Positions 1 through 6,037 of a DNA stretch of 8,974 nucleotides are shown here, one piece after another. The position numbers and the translations under genes were made by a program. Location: NCBI GenBank assembly GCA_937915075.1, contig CALDMA010000029.1, positions 1 to 8,974 on the forward strand, in the 5' to 3' direction. The notes under the pieces are model-generated. The model was not told where the DNA came from and did not search any database. It saw only the letters and a list, made by a program, of their open reading frames with translations. This DNA is from an uncultured Oscillospiraceae bacterium (lineage in GTDB: Bacteria > Bacillota > Clostridia > Oscillospirales > Oscillospiraceae). Each line of letters begins with the position of its first letter. Position 1 is the stretch's first letter.

Positions 1-109
1 CTTTCTGATCTTTTTCCGCCATACTTCGTTGAAGCTCCTTGCTGTACACAAAGTACAGCGGCGTCGCTTCGCCTCATCTGACGAAAAAATCTCAAGAAAG
101 ACGGATTCA
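1..109. other. Left-edge region with no confirmed gene
   Basis: No ribosomal protein gene is recognisable here, although S14 (rpsN) would be expected just upstream of rpsH in a Firmicute spc operon. The stretch contains an inverted repeat at 41-59 and a small one at 60-73, listed separately. On the minus strand one frame is open from 73 to the left edge and includes an ATG at 22-20 preceded by AAGGAG (40-35), 12 bases away. It could be the start of a divergent gene, but only seven codons from that ATG are visible. On the + strand a frame is open from 2 to 289, but its translation resembles no protein I know. I saw no convincing promoter. Confidence 0.4.
41..59. repeat. Perfect 7-bp inverted repeat, loop of 5
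   Basis: The arms GCTGTAC (41-47) and GTACAGC (53-59) are exact reverse complements around the loop ACAAA. On the + strand the stem could extend by two U.G pairs (39-40 with 60-61). It could be an RNA hairpin on either strand or a dimeric protein operator; the sequence alone does not decide. A second, weaker hairpin, GGCG/CGCC (60-63/70-73), follows immediately. Confidence 0.6.
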
Positions 110-276
110 GGAGAGTCTGCTCTCCGCCCCCAAACTTTTAACCACGAGCGTTGTGATATGGACGCTCTGGCGATAAGGATCGCGAAAGGTCACTGTCAAT
201 TACGCGTGGTCACACGCGTGTGGGCACGCTCCAAATTGGCAGTGATACCTCGTGACCGAAACGGAGGAAACTCCGT
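110..276 (+). ncRNA. Structured RNA leader upstream of rpsH
   Basis: This gene-free stretch is a near-continuous chain of inverted repeats. Hairpin A pairs GGAGAG (110-115) with CTCTCC (120-125). Hairpin B pairs CCA (142-144) plus GAGCGT (146-151) with ACGCTC (162-167) plus TGG (168-170), leaving C145 bulged. Hairpin C pairs CGAT (171-174) with ATCG (179-182). A long stem pairs 187-201 with 234-250 (15 pairs, one of them U196.G239, with 245-246 bulged). It encloses a perfect 7-bp hairpin (202-208/213-219) and a possible 3-bp one (221-223/231-233), giving a three-way junction. Hairpin E pairs ACGGAG (261-266) with CTCCGT (271-276) under a GAAA tetraloop. The U.G pair and GNRA loop favour the + strand as the RNA. 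The role is inferred: a regulatory leader of the rpsH gene set or an independent structured RNA. I do not recognise the family. Confidence 0.6.
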
Positions 277-287
277 AACTCTAAATT

Positions 288-294
288 AGGAGGA
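288..294 (+). promoter_or_regulatory. Ribosome binding site of rpsH
   Basis: AGGAGGA lies 8 bases before the rpsH ATG and is a near-perfect match to the 16S rRNA 3' end. CTCC at 271-274, which forms the 3' arm of the GAAA-loop hairpin just upstream, could alternatively pair with GGAG at 289-292. The upstream hairpin could therefore keep this site free when folded and mask it when open. That switch is an inference from complementarity only. Confidence 0.7.
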
Positions 295-302
295 TTTACA
301 CT

Positions 303-698
303 ATGCATATCACCGATCCCATTGCGGATATGCTCACCCGTATCCGCAACGCCAACAGTGCCCGTCACGACACCGTTGACGTTCCCGCCTCCAACATGAA
401 GAAGAGCATTGCTCAGATCCTGCTGGATGAGGGCTATATCAAGAGCTATCAGATCGTTGACGATGGTACCCAGGGCGTCATTCACATCACCCTGAAGTAC
501 AATGGCAAGGACAAGGTCATCACCGGTCTCCGCCGCGTCAGCAAGCCCGGCCTGCGTGTTTACGTCGGCGCGGACGAGCTGCCCCGCGTTCTCCGCGGCC
601 TCGGTATTGCCATCGTCTCCACCTCTAAGGGCGTTATGACCGACAAGGCTGCTCGCGCGGCTCACGTCGGCGGCGAAGTCCTTGCGTTCGTGTGGTAA
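303..698 (+). CDS. rpsH: 30S ribosomal protein S8
   Basis: S8 is a primary 16S rRNA-binding protein of the small-subunit platform. In E. coli it also represses the spc operon by binding its mRNA. The 131-residue length is normal for the family. The N-terminus MHITDPIADMLTRIRNA and the C-terminal signature around residues 101-118 (GIAIVSTSKGVMTDKAAR), ending in a terminal Trp, are diagnostic. The ATG is fixed by this conserved N-terminus and by AGGAGGA 8 bases upstream. It is the first gene of the visible run and is preceded by about 300 bases of structured non-coding sequence instead of rpsN. Its stop codon is embedded in the ribosome binding site of rplF, suggesting coupled translation. S8 makes it a plausible ligand of the leader RNA, but nothing in the sequence proves this. 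Confidence 0.98.
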   Translation: MHITDPIADMLTRIRNANSARHDTVDVPASNMKKSIAQILLDEGYIKSYQIVDDGTQGVIHITLKYNGKDKVITGLRRVSKPGLRVYVGADELPRVLRGLGIAIVSTSKGVMTDKAARAAHVGGEVLAFVW

Positions 699-713
699 GG
701 AGGGTATTGAACA

Positions 714-1259
714 ATGAGTCGAATTGGTAGAATGCCCGTGCACATTCCCGCCGGTGTCGAAGTCACCATCGGCGAGGGCAACCTTGTCACCGTCAAGGGC
801 CCCAAGGGTTCCCTGACCCAGCAGCTTTATCCCACGATGACTCTCACCCAGGAAGCCGGCGTCGTTCATGTCGCGCGTCCCAACGATGAGAAGGAAAACC
901 GTGCTCTCCACGGCCTGACCCGCGCGCTGCTCCACAACATGGTGGTCGGCGTCAGCGAGGGCTACAAGAAGGAGCTCGAGATCAACGGCGTCGGTTACCG
1001 TGCCGCCAAGGAGGGCAGCAAGCTCATCCTGACCATCGGTTATTCCCACCCCGTTGAGGTGCCCGAGATTGAGGGCATCACCATCGAGGTCCCCGCGCAG
1101 AACAAGATCGTCATTCACGGCTGCGACAAGCAGAAGGTCGGTCAGTTCGCCGCGGAAGTCCGCGAGAAGCGTCCTCCCGAGCCGTACAAGGGCAAGGGCA
1201 TCAAGTATGCGGATGAAGTCATTCGCCGCAAGGTCGGTAAGACCGGCGCCAAGAAGTAA
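714..1259 (+). CDS. rplF: 50S ribosomal protein L6
   Basis: L6 binds 23S rRNA near the sarcin-ricin loop, at the base of the L7/L12 stalk where translation factors act. The 181-residue protein starts MSRIGRMPVHIP, as the family does, and has the two tandem alpha/beta domains expected (about 1-82 and 83-175). The C-terminal signature PEPYKGKGI is at residues 155-163. The start follows TAAGGAGGG (696-704), in which TAA is the rpsH stop, with 9 bases of spacing. The C-terminus is basic (KTGAKK). Nothing is truncated or unusual. It lies in the canonical order between S8 and L18. Confidence 0.98.
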   Translation: MSRIGRMPVHIPAGVEVTIGEGNLVTVKGPKGSLTQQLYPTMTLTQEAGVVHVARPNDEKENRALHGLTRALLHNMVVGVSEGYKKELEINGVGYRAAKEGSKLILTIGYSHPVEVPEIEGITIEVPAQNKIVIHGCDKQKVGQFAAEVREKRPPEPYKGKGIKYADEVIRRKVGKTGAKK

Positions 1260-1273
1260 GGAGGTGTGCCGAT

Positions 1274-1633
1274 ATGATTAAAAGACCCGATACTAACGCG
1301 CAGCGCATCAAGCGCCACAAGAGAGTGCGTGCGAAGATCTCCGGCACTCCCGAGCGTCCCCGTCTGAACGTGTTCCGCAGCGAGAAGAACATCTATGCCC
1401 AGATCATCGACGATGTCGCGGGCAACACTCTCGTCGCGGCGTCCTCTCTGGACAAAGAGATCGAAGGCAACGGCGGCAACAAGGCTGCTGCCCGCGCTGT
1501 TGGCAAGCTGGTCGCTGAGCGCGCCAAGGCCAAGGGCATCGACGTGGTCGTGTTCGACCGCGGCGGTTACCTGTACCATGGTCGTGTTGCTGAGCTGGCC
1601 GAAGGCGCCCGTGAGGGCGGTCTGGAATTCTAA
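1274..1633 (+). CDS. rplR: 50S ribosomal protein L18
   Basis: L18 binds 5S rRNA and anchors it in the central protuberance of the large subunit together with L5. The 119-residue length is typical of Firmicute L18. The basic N-terminal tail (MIKRPDTNAQRIKRHKRVR) is followed by the family pattern GTPERPRLNVFRSEKNIYAQ at about residues 24-43, and the C-terminal part GIDVVVFDRGGYLYHGRV matches the conserved core. The ATG follows TAAGGAGGTG (1257-1266), where TAA is the rplF stop. A long match to the anti-Shine-Dalgarno predicts efficient initiation. The protein ends GGLEF, as is common in the family. Confidence 0.97.
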   Translation: MIKRPDTNAQRIKRHKRVRAKISGTPERPRLNVFRSEKNIYAQIIDDVAGNTLVAASSLDKEIEGNGGNKAAARAVGKLVAERAKAKGIDVVVFDRGGYLYHGRVAELAEGAREGGLEF

Positions 1634-1650
1634 GAAGGAGGAACAACGAA

Positions 1651-2151
1651 ATGCCCAGATTTGAACGTGAACCGAGCGAATACATGGAAAAGCTCGTTGC
1701 CCTCAACCGTGTTTCCAAGACCGTTAAGGGCGGCCGTGTCATGAAGTTCTCCGCGCTGATGGTCGTCGGCGACGGAAAAGGCAAGGTCGGTTACGGCCTT
1801 GGCAAAGCTGCTGAAGTTCCCGAAGCGATCCGCAAGGGCCTGGAGGCTGCCAAGAAGAACATGGTCACCGTGACCCTGTCCGGCACCACCATTCCTCACG
1901 AGACCATCGGTGAGTTCGGCGCGGGCCGCGTGCTCATGAAGCCCGCTGCCCCCGGTACCGGCGTCATCGCCGGCGGTGCTGTGCGTGCCGTCGTCGAGGC
2001 TGCGGGTATCAAGGATATTCGTACCAAGTGCCTGCGCTCCAACAACGCCAATAACGTTGTCGGCGCCGCTTTCGAGGGCCTGAAGGCTATGCGTAGCCCC
2101 GAGCAGGTCGCCAAGATCCGCGGCAAGAGCGTGGAAGAAATCGTGGGATAA
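1651..2151 (+). CDS. rpsE: 30S ribosomal protein S5
   Basis: S5 sits near the decoding and mRNA-entry region of the 30S subunit and affects accuracy. The 166-residue protein has the N-terminal dsRNA-binding-like domain (about 9-73), with the S5 signature from GGRVMKFSALMVVGDGKGKV (27-46) through to about residue 60. The loop VKGGR (25-29) is where spectinomycin-resistance changes occur in other bacteria; it looks wild type here. The C-terminal domain includes GTGVIAGGAVRAVVE (102-116) and the AGIKDI segment (118-123). The ATG follows AAGGAGG (1636-1642) with 8 bases of spacing. The TAA stop merges with the rpmD ribosome binding site. Confidence 0.98.
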   Translation: MPRFEREPSEYMEKLVALNRVSKTVKGGRVMKFSALMVVGDGKGKVGYGLGKAAEVPEAIRKGLEAAKKNMVTVTLSGTTIPHETIGEFGAGRVLMKPAAPGTGVIAGGAVRAVVEAAGIKDIRTKCLRSNNANNVVGAAFEGLKAMRSPEQVAKIRGKSVEEIVG

Positions 2152-2163
2152 GGAGGCAGTAAC

Positions 2164-2346
2164 ATGGCTAATCTGAACGTCAAGCTCGTCAAGAGCCTCA
2201 ATGGCAGACTGGAAAAGCACATCGCCACTGCCAACTCCCTCGGCCTGCGCAAGATCGGCGACGCCACCACGCAGCCCGATAACGATCAGACCCGCGGCAA
2301 GATCGCCCAGATCGGCTACCTGCTGCAGGTCACCGAAGAAAAGTAA
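2164..2346 (+). CDS. rpmD: 50S ribosomal protein L30
   Basis: L30 is a small peripheral 50S protein, not universal in bacteria but standard at this spot between S5 and L15. The 60-residue protein is the usual short bacterial form. It starts MANLNVKLVKSLNGR, followed by the family pattern of a conserved GLRKIGD turn (27-33) and a C-terminal strand (IGYLLQVTEE). The ATG is 7 bases after TAAGGAGG (2149-2156), whose TAA is the rpsE stop. Its own TAA is likewise part of the next ribosome binding site. Confidence 0.97.
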   Translation: MANLNVKLVKSLNGRLEKHIATANSLGLRKIGDATTQPDNDQTRGKIAQIGYLLQVTEEK

Positions 2347-2360
2347 GGAGGAGCTGTCTA

Positions 2361-2801
2361 ATGAAGTTACATGAACTGTCTCCTGCCGCCGGCTCCACCA
2401 AAGAGGCTTACCGCAAGGGTCGCGGTGCCGGTTCCGGCAACGGCAAGACCGGCGGCCGCGGTCACAAGGGTCAGAAGGCCCGCAGCGGCGGCGGTGTCCG
2501 CATCGGTTTTGAAGGCGGCCAGATGCCTCTGGCGCGCCGTACCCCGAAGCGCGGCTTCAACAATATTTTTGCAAAGCCCTATGAGATCATCAACCTCAGC
2601 GCGCTCAACGCGTTCGAGGACGGTGAGACCGTCAACGCCGAGGCTCTGCTTGCCAAGGGTATCCTGAACAAGTGCGAGTACGGCTACAAGGTCCTTGGCA
2701 ACGGCAAGGTCACGAAGAAGGTCAACGTGGAGGCTTCTGCTTTCTCCGCTTCTGCCAAGGAGGCTATCGAGGCAGCAGGCGGAAAGGCAGAGGTGATCTA
2801 A
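2361..2801 (+). CDS. rplO: 50S ribosomal protein L15
   Basis: L15 is a late-assembly 23S rRNA-binding protein of the large subunit. The 146-residue length is typical. The long basic Gly-rich N-terminal extension threads into rRNA and carries the hallmark GKTGGRGHKGQKAR (28-41). The C-terminal globular part has the signature region beginning KVLGNGKVTKK (110-120). The ATG follows TAAGGAGG (2344-2351), whose TAA is the rpmD stop, with 9 bases of spacing. The TAA stop directly abuts the secY start, so translation of the two is probably coupled. The last codons also contain the secY ribosome binding site. Confidence 0.98.
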   Translation: MKLHELSPAAGSTKEAYRKGRGAGSGNGKTGGRGHKGQKARSGGGVRIGFEGGQMPLARRTPKRGFNNIFAKPYEIINLSALNAFEDGETVNAEALLAKGILNKCEYGYKVLGNGKVTKKVNVEASAFSASAKEAIEAAGGKAEVI

Positions 2802-4094
2802 GTGATTCAGACGATCCGTAAAGCTTGGGGCATCCCCGAACTACGCAAGAAGATCGTATTCACTCTGCTGATCCTGCTCATCTTCCGCGTCGGTAACGCG
2901 ATCCCCACCCCTTATATCAACACGGAGCTGCTCGGTGCCTACATTGATTCCACCGGCGGCAGCCTCCTGAGCCTCTACAATGTGATGTCCGGCGGCGCCT
3001 TCGCGCAGGCTACGGTCTTCGCCCTCGGTGTGCAGCCCTACATCAACAGCTCGATCATCATCCAGCTGCTGACCATCGCCATCCCCGCCCTCGAGCGTCT
3101 CGCTCGTGACGGCGGCGAGGCCGGCAAGAAGAAGATCGCCTCCATCACGCGCTACGCGACGGTCGCCATCGCTCTTCTTCAGGCCTTCGGCTACTACATG
3201 ATCTGCAAGAACTACGGCATCCTCGAGCAGTCCGGCGTGTGGCCGGCTCTGGTCATCATCGTGACCCTCGTCGCCGGTTCGTCCTTCGTCATGTGGCTCG
3301 GCGAGCAGGTCAACGAGTTCGGTATCGGCAACGGCATCTCCATGATCCTCTTTGCCGGTATCCTCGCCCGTATCCCCACCGCGTTCACGACCGGCCGCTA
3401 CTTCGTTGCCCAGAAGGGCAGCATCGGCTACCTGTGGCTCGCTCTGGTGGTCCTCGGCATCCTCGCGATGATCGTCCTCATCGTCCATGTCAACGGCGCC
3501 GAGCGCCGTATCCCCGTGCAGTATGCGAAGCGTCAGGTCGGCCGCAAGATGTACGGCGGCCAGGCATCCACCCTTCCCATGAAGGTCAATATGTCCGGCG
3601 TTCTGCCCATCATCTTCGCGCAGTCCATCGCTTCTCTGCCTGCCACGGTCTGGGCCTTTGTCGGCACCCCCGACAAGGATACCAGCCCCGTCGCTTACTC
3701 CATCTACAGCGCGATCGACACGAAGTCCGTTCTTTACCTGATCGTGTACTTCCTGATGATCATCGGCTTCAGCTACTTCTACGCCACCATTCAGTTCAAC
3801 CCCGTTGAGATCTCCAACAACCTCAAGAAGAACGGCGGCTTCATCCCCGGCTTCCGTCCGGGCCAGCCCACCAGCCAGTTCATCGCGAAGGTGCTCAACA
3901 AGGTCACGCTGTTCGGTGCGATCTACCTCGGCATCGTGGCCATCGCGCCGCTGATCGTCGGCAAGGCTCTGGATAACTACAGCCTCGCCATCGGCGGTAC
4001 CTCGGTCATCATCGTTGTCGGCGTTGCGCTGGAGACCGTTCAGGCTTTGGAGTCCCAGATGCTGATGCGTCAGTACAAGGGCTTCCTCGAGTAA
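2802..4094 (+). CDS. secY: Preprotein translocase subunit SecY
   Basis: SecY forms the protein-conducting channel in the cytoplasmic membrane with SecE and SecG. The 430 residues and about ten hydrophobic segments match the family; the first spans about 16-36. Diagnostic stretches are GVQPYINSSIIIQLL (76-90), EFGIGNGIS (172-180), the basic cytosolic loop RRIPVQYAKRQVGR (235-248), NPVEISNNLKKNGGFIPG (333-350) and the C-terminal ESQMLMRQYKGFLE (417-430). The start is GTG, placed directly after the rplO stop with no gap. It is supported by AGGTGAT (2791-2797), which extends the usual anti-Shine-Dalgarno match, 4 bases upstream, and by the N-terminus MIQTIRKAWGIPELRKK, which fits the family. The spc-operon position is canonical. 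Confidence 0.98.
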   Translation: MIQTIRKAWGIPELRKKIVFTLLILLIFRVGNAIPTPYINTELLGAYIDSTGGSLLSLYNVMSGGAFAQATVFALGVQPYINSSIIIQLLTIAIPALERLARDGGEAGKKKIASITRYATVAIALLQAFGYYMICKNYGILEQSGVWPALVIIVTLVAGSSFVMWLGEQVNEFGIGNGISMILFAGILARIPTAFTTGRYFVAQKGSIGYLWLALVVLGILAMIVLIVHVNGAERRIPVQYAKRQVGRKMYGGQASTLPMKVNMSGVLPIIFAQSIASLPATVWAFVGTPDKDTSPVAYSIYSAIDTKSVLYLIVYFLMIIGFSYFYATIQFNPVEISNNLKKNGGFIPGFRPGQPTSQFIAKVLNKVTLFGAIYLGIVAIAPLIVGKALDNYSLAIGGTSVIIVVGVALETVQALESQMLMRQYKGFLE

Positions 4095-4107
4095 GAAAGG
4101 CGAAAAC

Positions 4108-4737
4108 ATGAAACTGATTTTATTGGGCGCTCCCGGCGCGGGAAAGGGCACGCAGGCCGCGATCCTCGCCGCCGAGCTCGGGATCCCGACGATCTCCACC
4201 GGAAACATTCTGCGCGCGGCCATCAAAAACGGCACGCCGACGGGAATGAAGGCCAAGACCTATATGGACGAAGGCCATCTGGTGCCCGATGAGGTCATCA
4301 TCGGCATTATCACCGAGCGTCTTGCCGAATCCGATTGTGCGAAGGGCTACATCCTCGACGGTGTGCCCCGCACGATCGCGCAGGCGGAAGCGCTCGAGGC
4401 AGCCGGTATCCGGTTCGATCATGTCGTCTCTCTCGAGGTCTCCGATGAGACCATCGAGGAGCGCATGAGCGGACGCAGGGTGTGCGAGCACTGCGGCGCG
4501 AGCTACCACATCAAGGCAGTTCCGCCCAGGACCGAGGGCGTCTGCGACGTCTGCGGCGGCAAGCTCGTCACCCGCAAGGATGATGCACCGGAGACGGTGA
4601 AGAACCGTCTTGCGGTCTATCATAGGGAGACGGAACCGCTCAAGGACTTCTATAAGTCCCGCGGCGTTCTGTACCCGGTGGAGGATATGGGCTCGGTCGA
4701 GGCCACCTCCAAGGCGATCCTCGCCGTGCTGAAATGA
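4108..4737 (+). CDS. adk: Adenylate kinase (zinc-type, long LID)
   Basis: Adenylate kinase catalyses ATP + AMP to 2 ADP in the cytoplasm. The 209-residue protein has the P-loop GAPGAGKGT (7-15), the AMP-binding STGN (30-33), the signature region DGVPRT (84-89) and a long LID. Four cysteines in the LID (C126, C129, C146, C149) form the zinc site found in Gram-positive enzymes. Two positions differ from the usual consensus: Asn33 in place of the common Asp in STGD, and Val86 where DGFPRT has Phe. Catalytic Lys13 and Arg88 are intact, so these look like lineage variants and not damage. The ribosome binding site is weak (GAAAGG, 4095-4100) compared with the neighbours. Position between secY and map is the Firmicute norm. 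Confidence 0.97.
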   Translation: MKLILLGAPGAGKGTQAAILAAELGIPTISTGNILRAAIKNGTPTGMKAKTYMDEGHLVPDEVIIGIITERLAESDCAKGYILDGVPRTIAQAEALEAAGIRFDHVVSLEVSDETIEERMSGRRVCEHCGASYHIKAVPPRTEGVCDVCGGKLVTRKDDAPETVKNRLAVYHRETEPLKDFYKSRGVLYPVEDMGSVEATSKAILAVLK

Positions 4738-4747
4738 GAGGTGTACA

Positions 4748-5500
4748 ATGATCACTTTGAAATCGGCACACGAGATCGAATTGATGCGCCGAGCGGGAAA
4801 AATTACCGCGGCTGCCCGTGCGTTAGCAGGGGAAATGGTAAAGCCCGGCGTAACAACCCATGAAATCGACAAAGCAGTGTACAGGTTCATCAAATCGCAG
4901 GGAGCCGAGCCGTCGTTCCTCAATTACAGCGGCTATCCGGCCAGCGTCTGCGTCAGCGTGAACGATGAGATCATCCACGGCATCCCGGGCCCCCGGGTGC
5001 TCAAGGAGGGCGACATCGTCAGCGTGGATGTGGGCGCCTACATCGGCGGCTTCCACGGCGACTGCGCAGCCACTTACCCCTGCGGAAAAATTTCCGCCGA
5101 GGCCCAGCGGCTCATCGACGTCACACAGCAGAGCTTTTTCGAAGGCATCCAATCCGCCCGCGAGGGCCAGCGCCTTTCGGACATCTCTGCGGCGGTGCAG
5201 AAATTCGTTGAGGACAATGGCTACAGCGTCGTGCGCGAGTATGTCGGTCACGGCATCGGCAGAAGGATGCACGAGAGCCCCGAGGTGCCGAACTTCGGCG
5301 CGCCGGGCCACGGTCCGAGACTGCTGCGCGGCATGACGATCGCAGTCGAGCCCATGGTGAACGCGGGTGGCGCGGCAGTCCGGGTCATGCCGGACGGCTG
5401 GACCGTCAAGACCCAAGACGGTTCGCTCGCCGCACACTACGAAAACACGATTCTCATCACCGACGGCGAAGCGGAGCTTCTGACGCTTCCCGAGCTCTGA
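4748..5500 (+). CDS. map: Methionine aminopeptidase, type I
   Basis: This enzyme removes the initiator methionine from new proteins when the next residue is small. The 250-residue length is typical for type Ia, with no N-terminal zinc-finger extension. The five metal ligands of the pita-bread fold are visible: D94 and D105 (in SVDVGAYIGGFHGDC), H168 (in YVGHGIG), E201 (in AVEPM) and E232 (in YENT). H77 (in IIHGIP) and H175 (in RMHESP) match the conserved active-site histidines. The ATG has AGAGG (4737-4741) 6 bases upstream, overlapping the last base of the adk stop. The 10-base gap to adk suggests coupled expression. Confidence 0.98.
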   Translation: MITLKSAHEIELMRRAGKITAAARALAGEMVKPGVTTHEIDKAVYRFIKSQGAEPSFLNYSGYPASVCVSVNDEIIHGIPGPRVLKEGDIVSVDVGAYIGGFHGDCAATYPCGKISAEAQRLIDVTQQSFFEGIQSAREGQRLSDISAAVQKFVEDNGYSVVREYVGHGIGRRMHESPEVPNFGAPGHGPRLLRGMTIAVEPMVNAGGAAVRVMPDGWTVKTQDGSLAAHYENTILITDGEAELLTLPEL

Positions 5501-5510
5501 GGACGTGCGG

Positions 5511-5822
5511 ATGGACATTGCGAAGAGCGACCTTGTTTTAGCGACGGCGGGCAGGGAGAAGGGTGGACTCTTCTTCGTTGTGGATGTTCAGAACGAATAT
5601 CTTCTGCTCGCGGACGGCAGGTCCAGACGGCTCGAAGCCCCCAAGCGCAAGAAGTGCAGGCACGTTCAGCGCGCGGGAGCCGCGCCGGAGGAGCTCGCCG
5701 CAAAGCTCAGAAGCAGCGAGATCATTACAAACAGTGAGCTTCGTAAAGCCCTCGCCGTCTATCGCGGCGAGCACGGTAATCAAGACCAGGAGGGATCAAC
5801 ACTTTGGCAAAATCCGACATGA
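5511..5822 (+). CDS. KOW-domain RNA-binding protein (L14e/L6e/L27e-like)
   Basis: This is a small basic protein found between map and infA in many Firmicutes; a KOW-type protein sits at this spot in Bacillus (I believe ybzG). The function is not established. The N-terminal part shows a KOW-like strand-turn-strand pattern, with GREKGGLFFVVDV at residues 14-26 and LLLADGRSRRLEAPKRKK at about 31-48, the basic stretch likely contacting RNA. The ATG at 5511 gives 103 residues and has GAGGA (5499-5503), which overlaps the map stop, 7 bases upstream. A GTG at 5505 in the same frame lies only 1 base from that site, so it is less likely. The C-terminal tail (about 85-103) is poorly structured in appearance, and its coding sequence doubles as the infA ribosome binding site and start. 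Confidence 0.85.
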   Translation: MDIAKSDLVLATAGREKGGLFFVVDVQNEYLLLADGRSRRLEAPKRKKCRHVQRAGAAPEELAAKLRSSEIITNSELRKALAVYRGEHGNQDQEGSTLWQNPT

Positions 5823-6022
5823 TCGAAGTGGAAGGCACTGTCGTTGAGGCGATGCCCAACACCACATTCCAAGTAGACATTGGAAATGGACACACGATAT
5901 TGGCGCATATTTCCGGAAAGCTCAGAATGAATTTCATCAGGATCCTGCCAGGTGACAAGGTCACGGTGGAGATGTCTCCCTATGACCTGACCCGCGGTCG
6001 CATTACCTGGCGTACTAAGTAA
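5804..6022 (+). CDS. infA: Translation initiation factor IF-1
   Basis: IF-1 occupies the ribosomal A site during initiation and assists IF-2 and IF-3. The 72 residues are the standard length of this single OB-fold protein. It starts MAKSDMIEVEGTVVEAMPN and ends DLTRGRITWRTK, both highly characteristic. The start codon is TTG at 5804. The conserved N-terminus demands it, because the next ATG (5819) would remove the first five residues. It has AGGAGGG (5788-5794) 9 bases upstream. The start lies inside the upstream KOW gene, overlapping its end by 19 bases in another frame. A TTG start plus overlap suggests that its level is tied to upstream translation. Confidence 0.97.
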   Translation: MAKSDMIEVEGTVVEAMPNTTFQVDIGNGHTILAHISGKLRMNFIRILPGDKVTVEMSPYDLTRGRITWRTK

Positions 6023-6037
6023 TGGAGGTTTATCGAC

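Noticed and set aside
110..140. Intrinsic terminator (GGAGAG/CTCTCC stem then pyrimidines)
   Set aside because: The downstream stretch is C-rich, not a T-run, on the + strand; on the minus strand the T-run is more than 20 bases from the stem.
151..180. A -35/-10 promoter (TTGTGA ... GATAAG) for rpsH
   Set aside because: Spacing is about 15 bases and the -10 match is poor; the bases are better explained by hairpins B and C.
29..289. An 86-codon + strand frame starting with TTG, open from base 2 to 289
   Set aside because: No ribosome binding site at the TTG, no recognisable protein family, and the sequence is explained by overlapping hairpins; an open frame of this size is likely by chance.
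210..1118. A 302-codon minus-strand frame opposite rpsH and rplF
   Set aside because: Antisense to two certain genes, with a composition typical of shadows.
2841..4256. A 471-codon minus-strand frame opposite secY and adk
   Set aside because: It is a shadow: Asp/Glu/His/Gly-rich low-complexity translation produced by GC-biased third positions of the real + strand genes.
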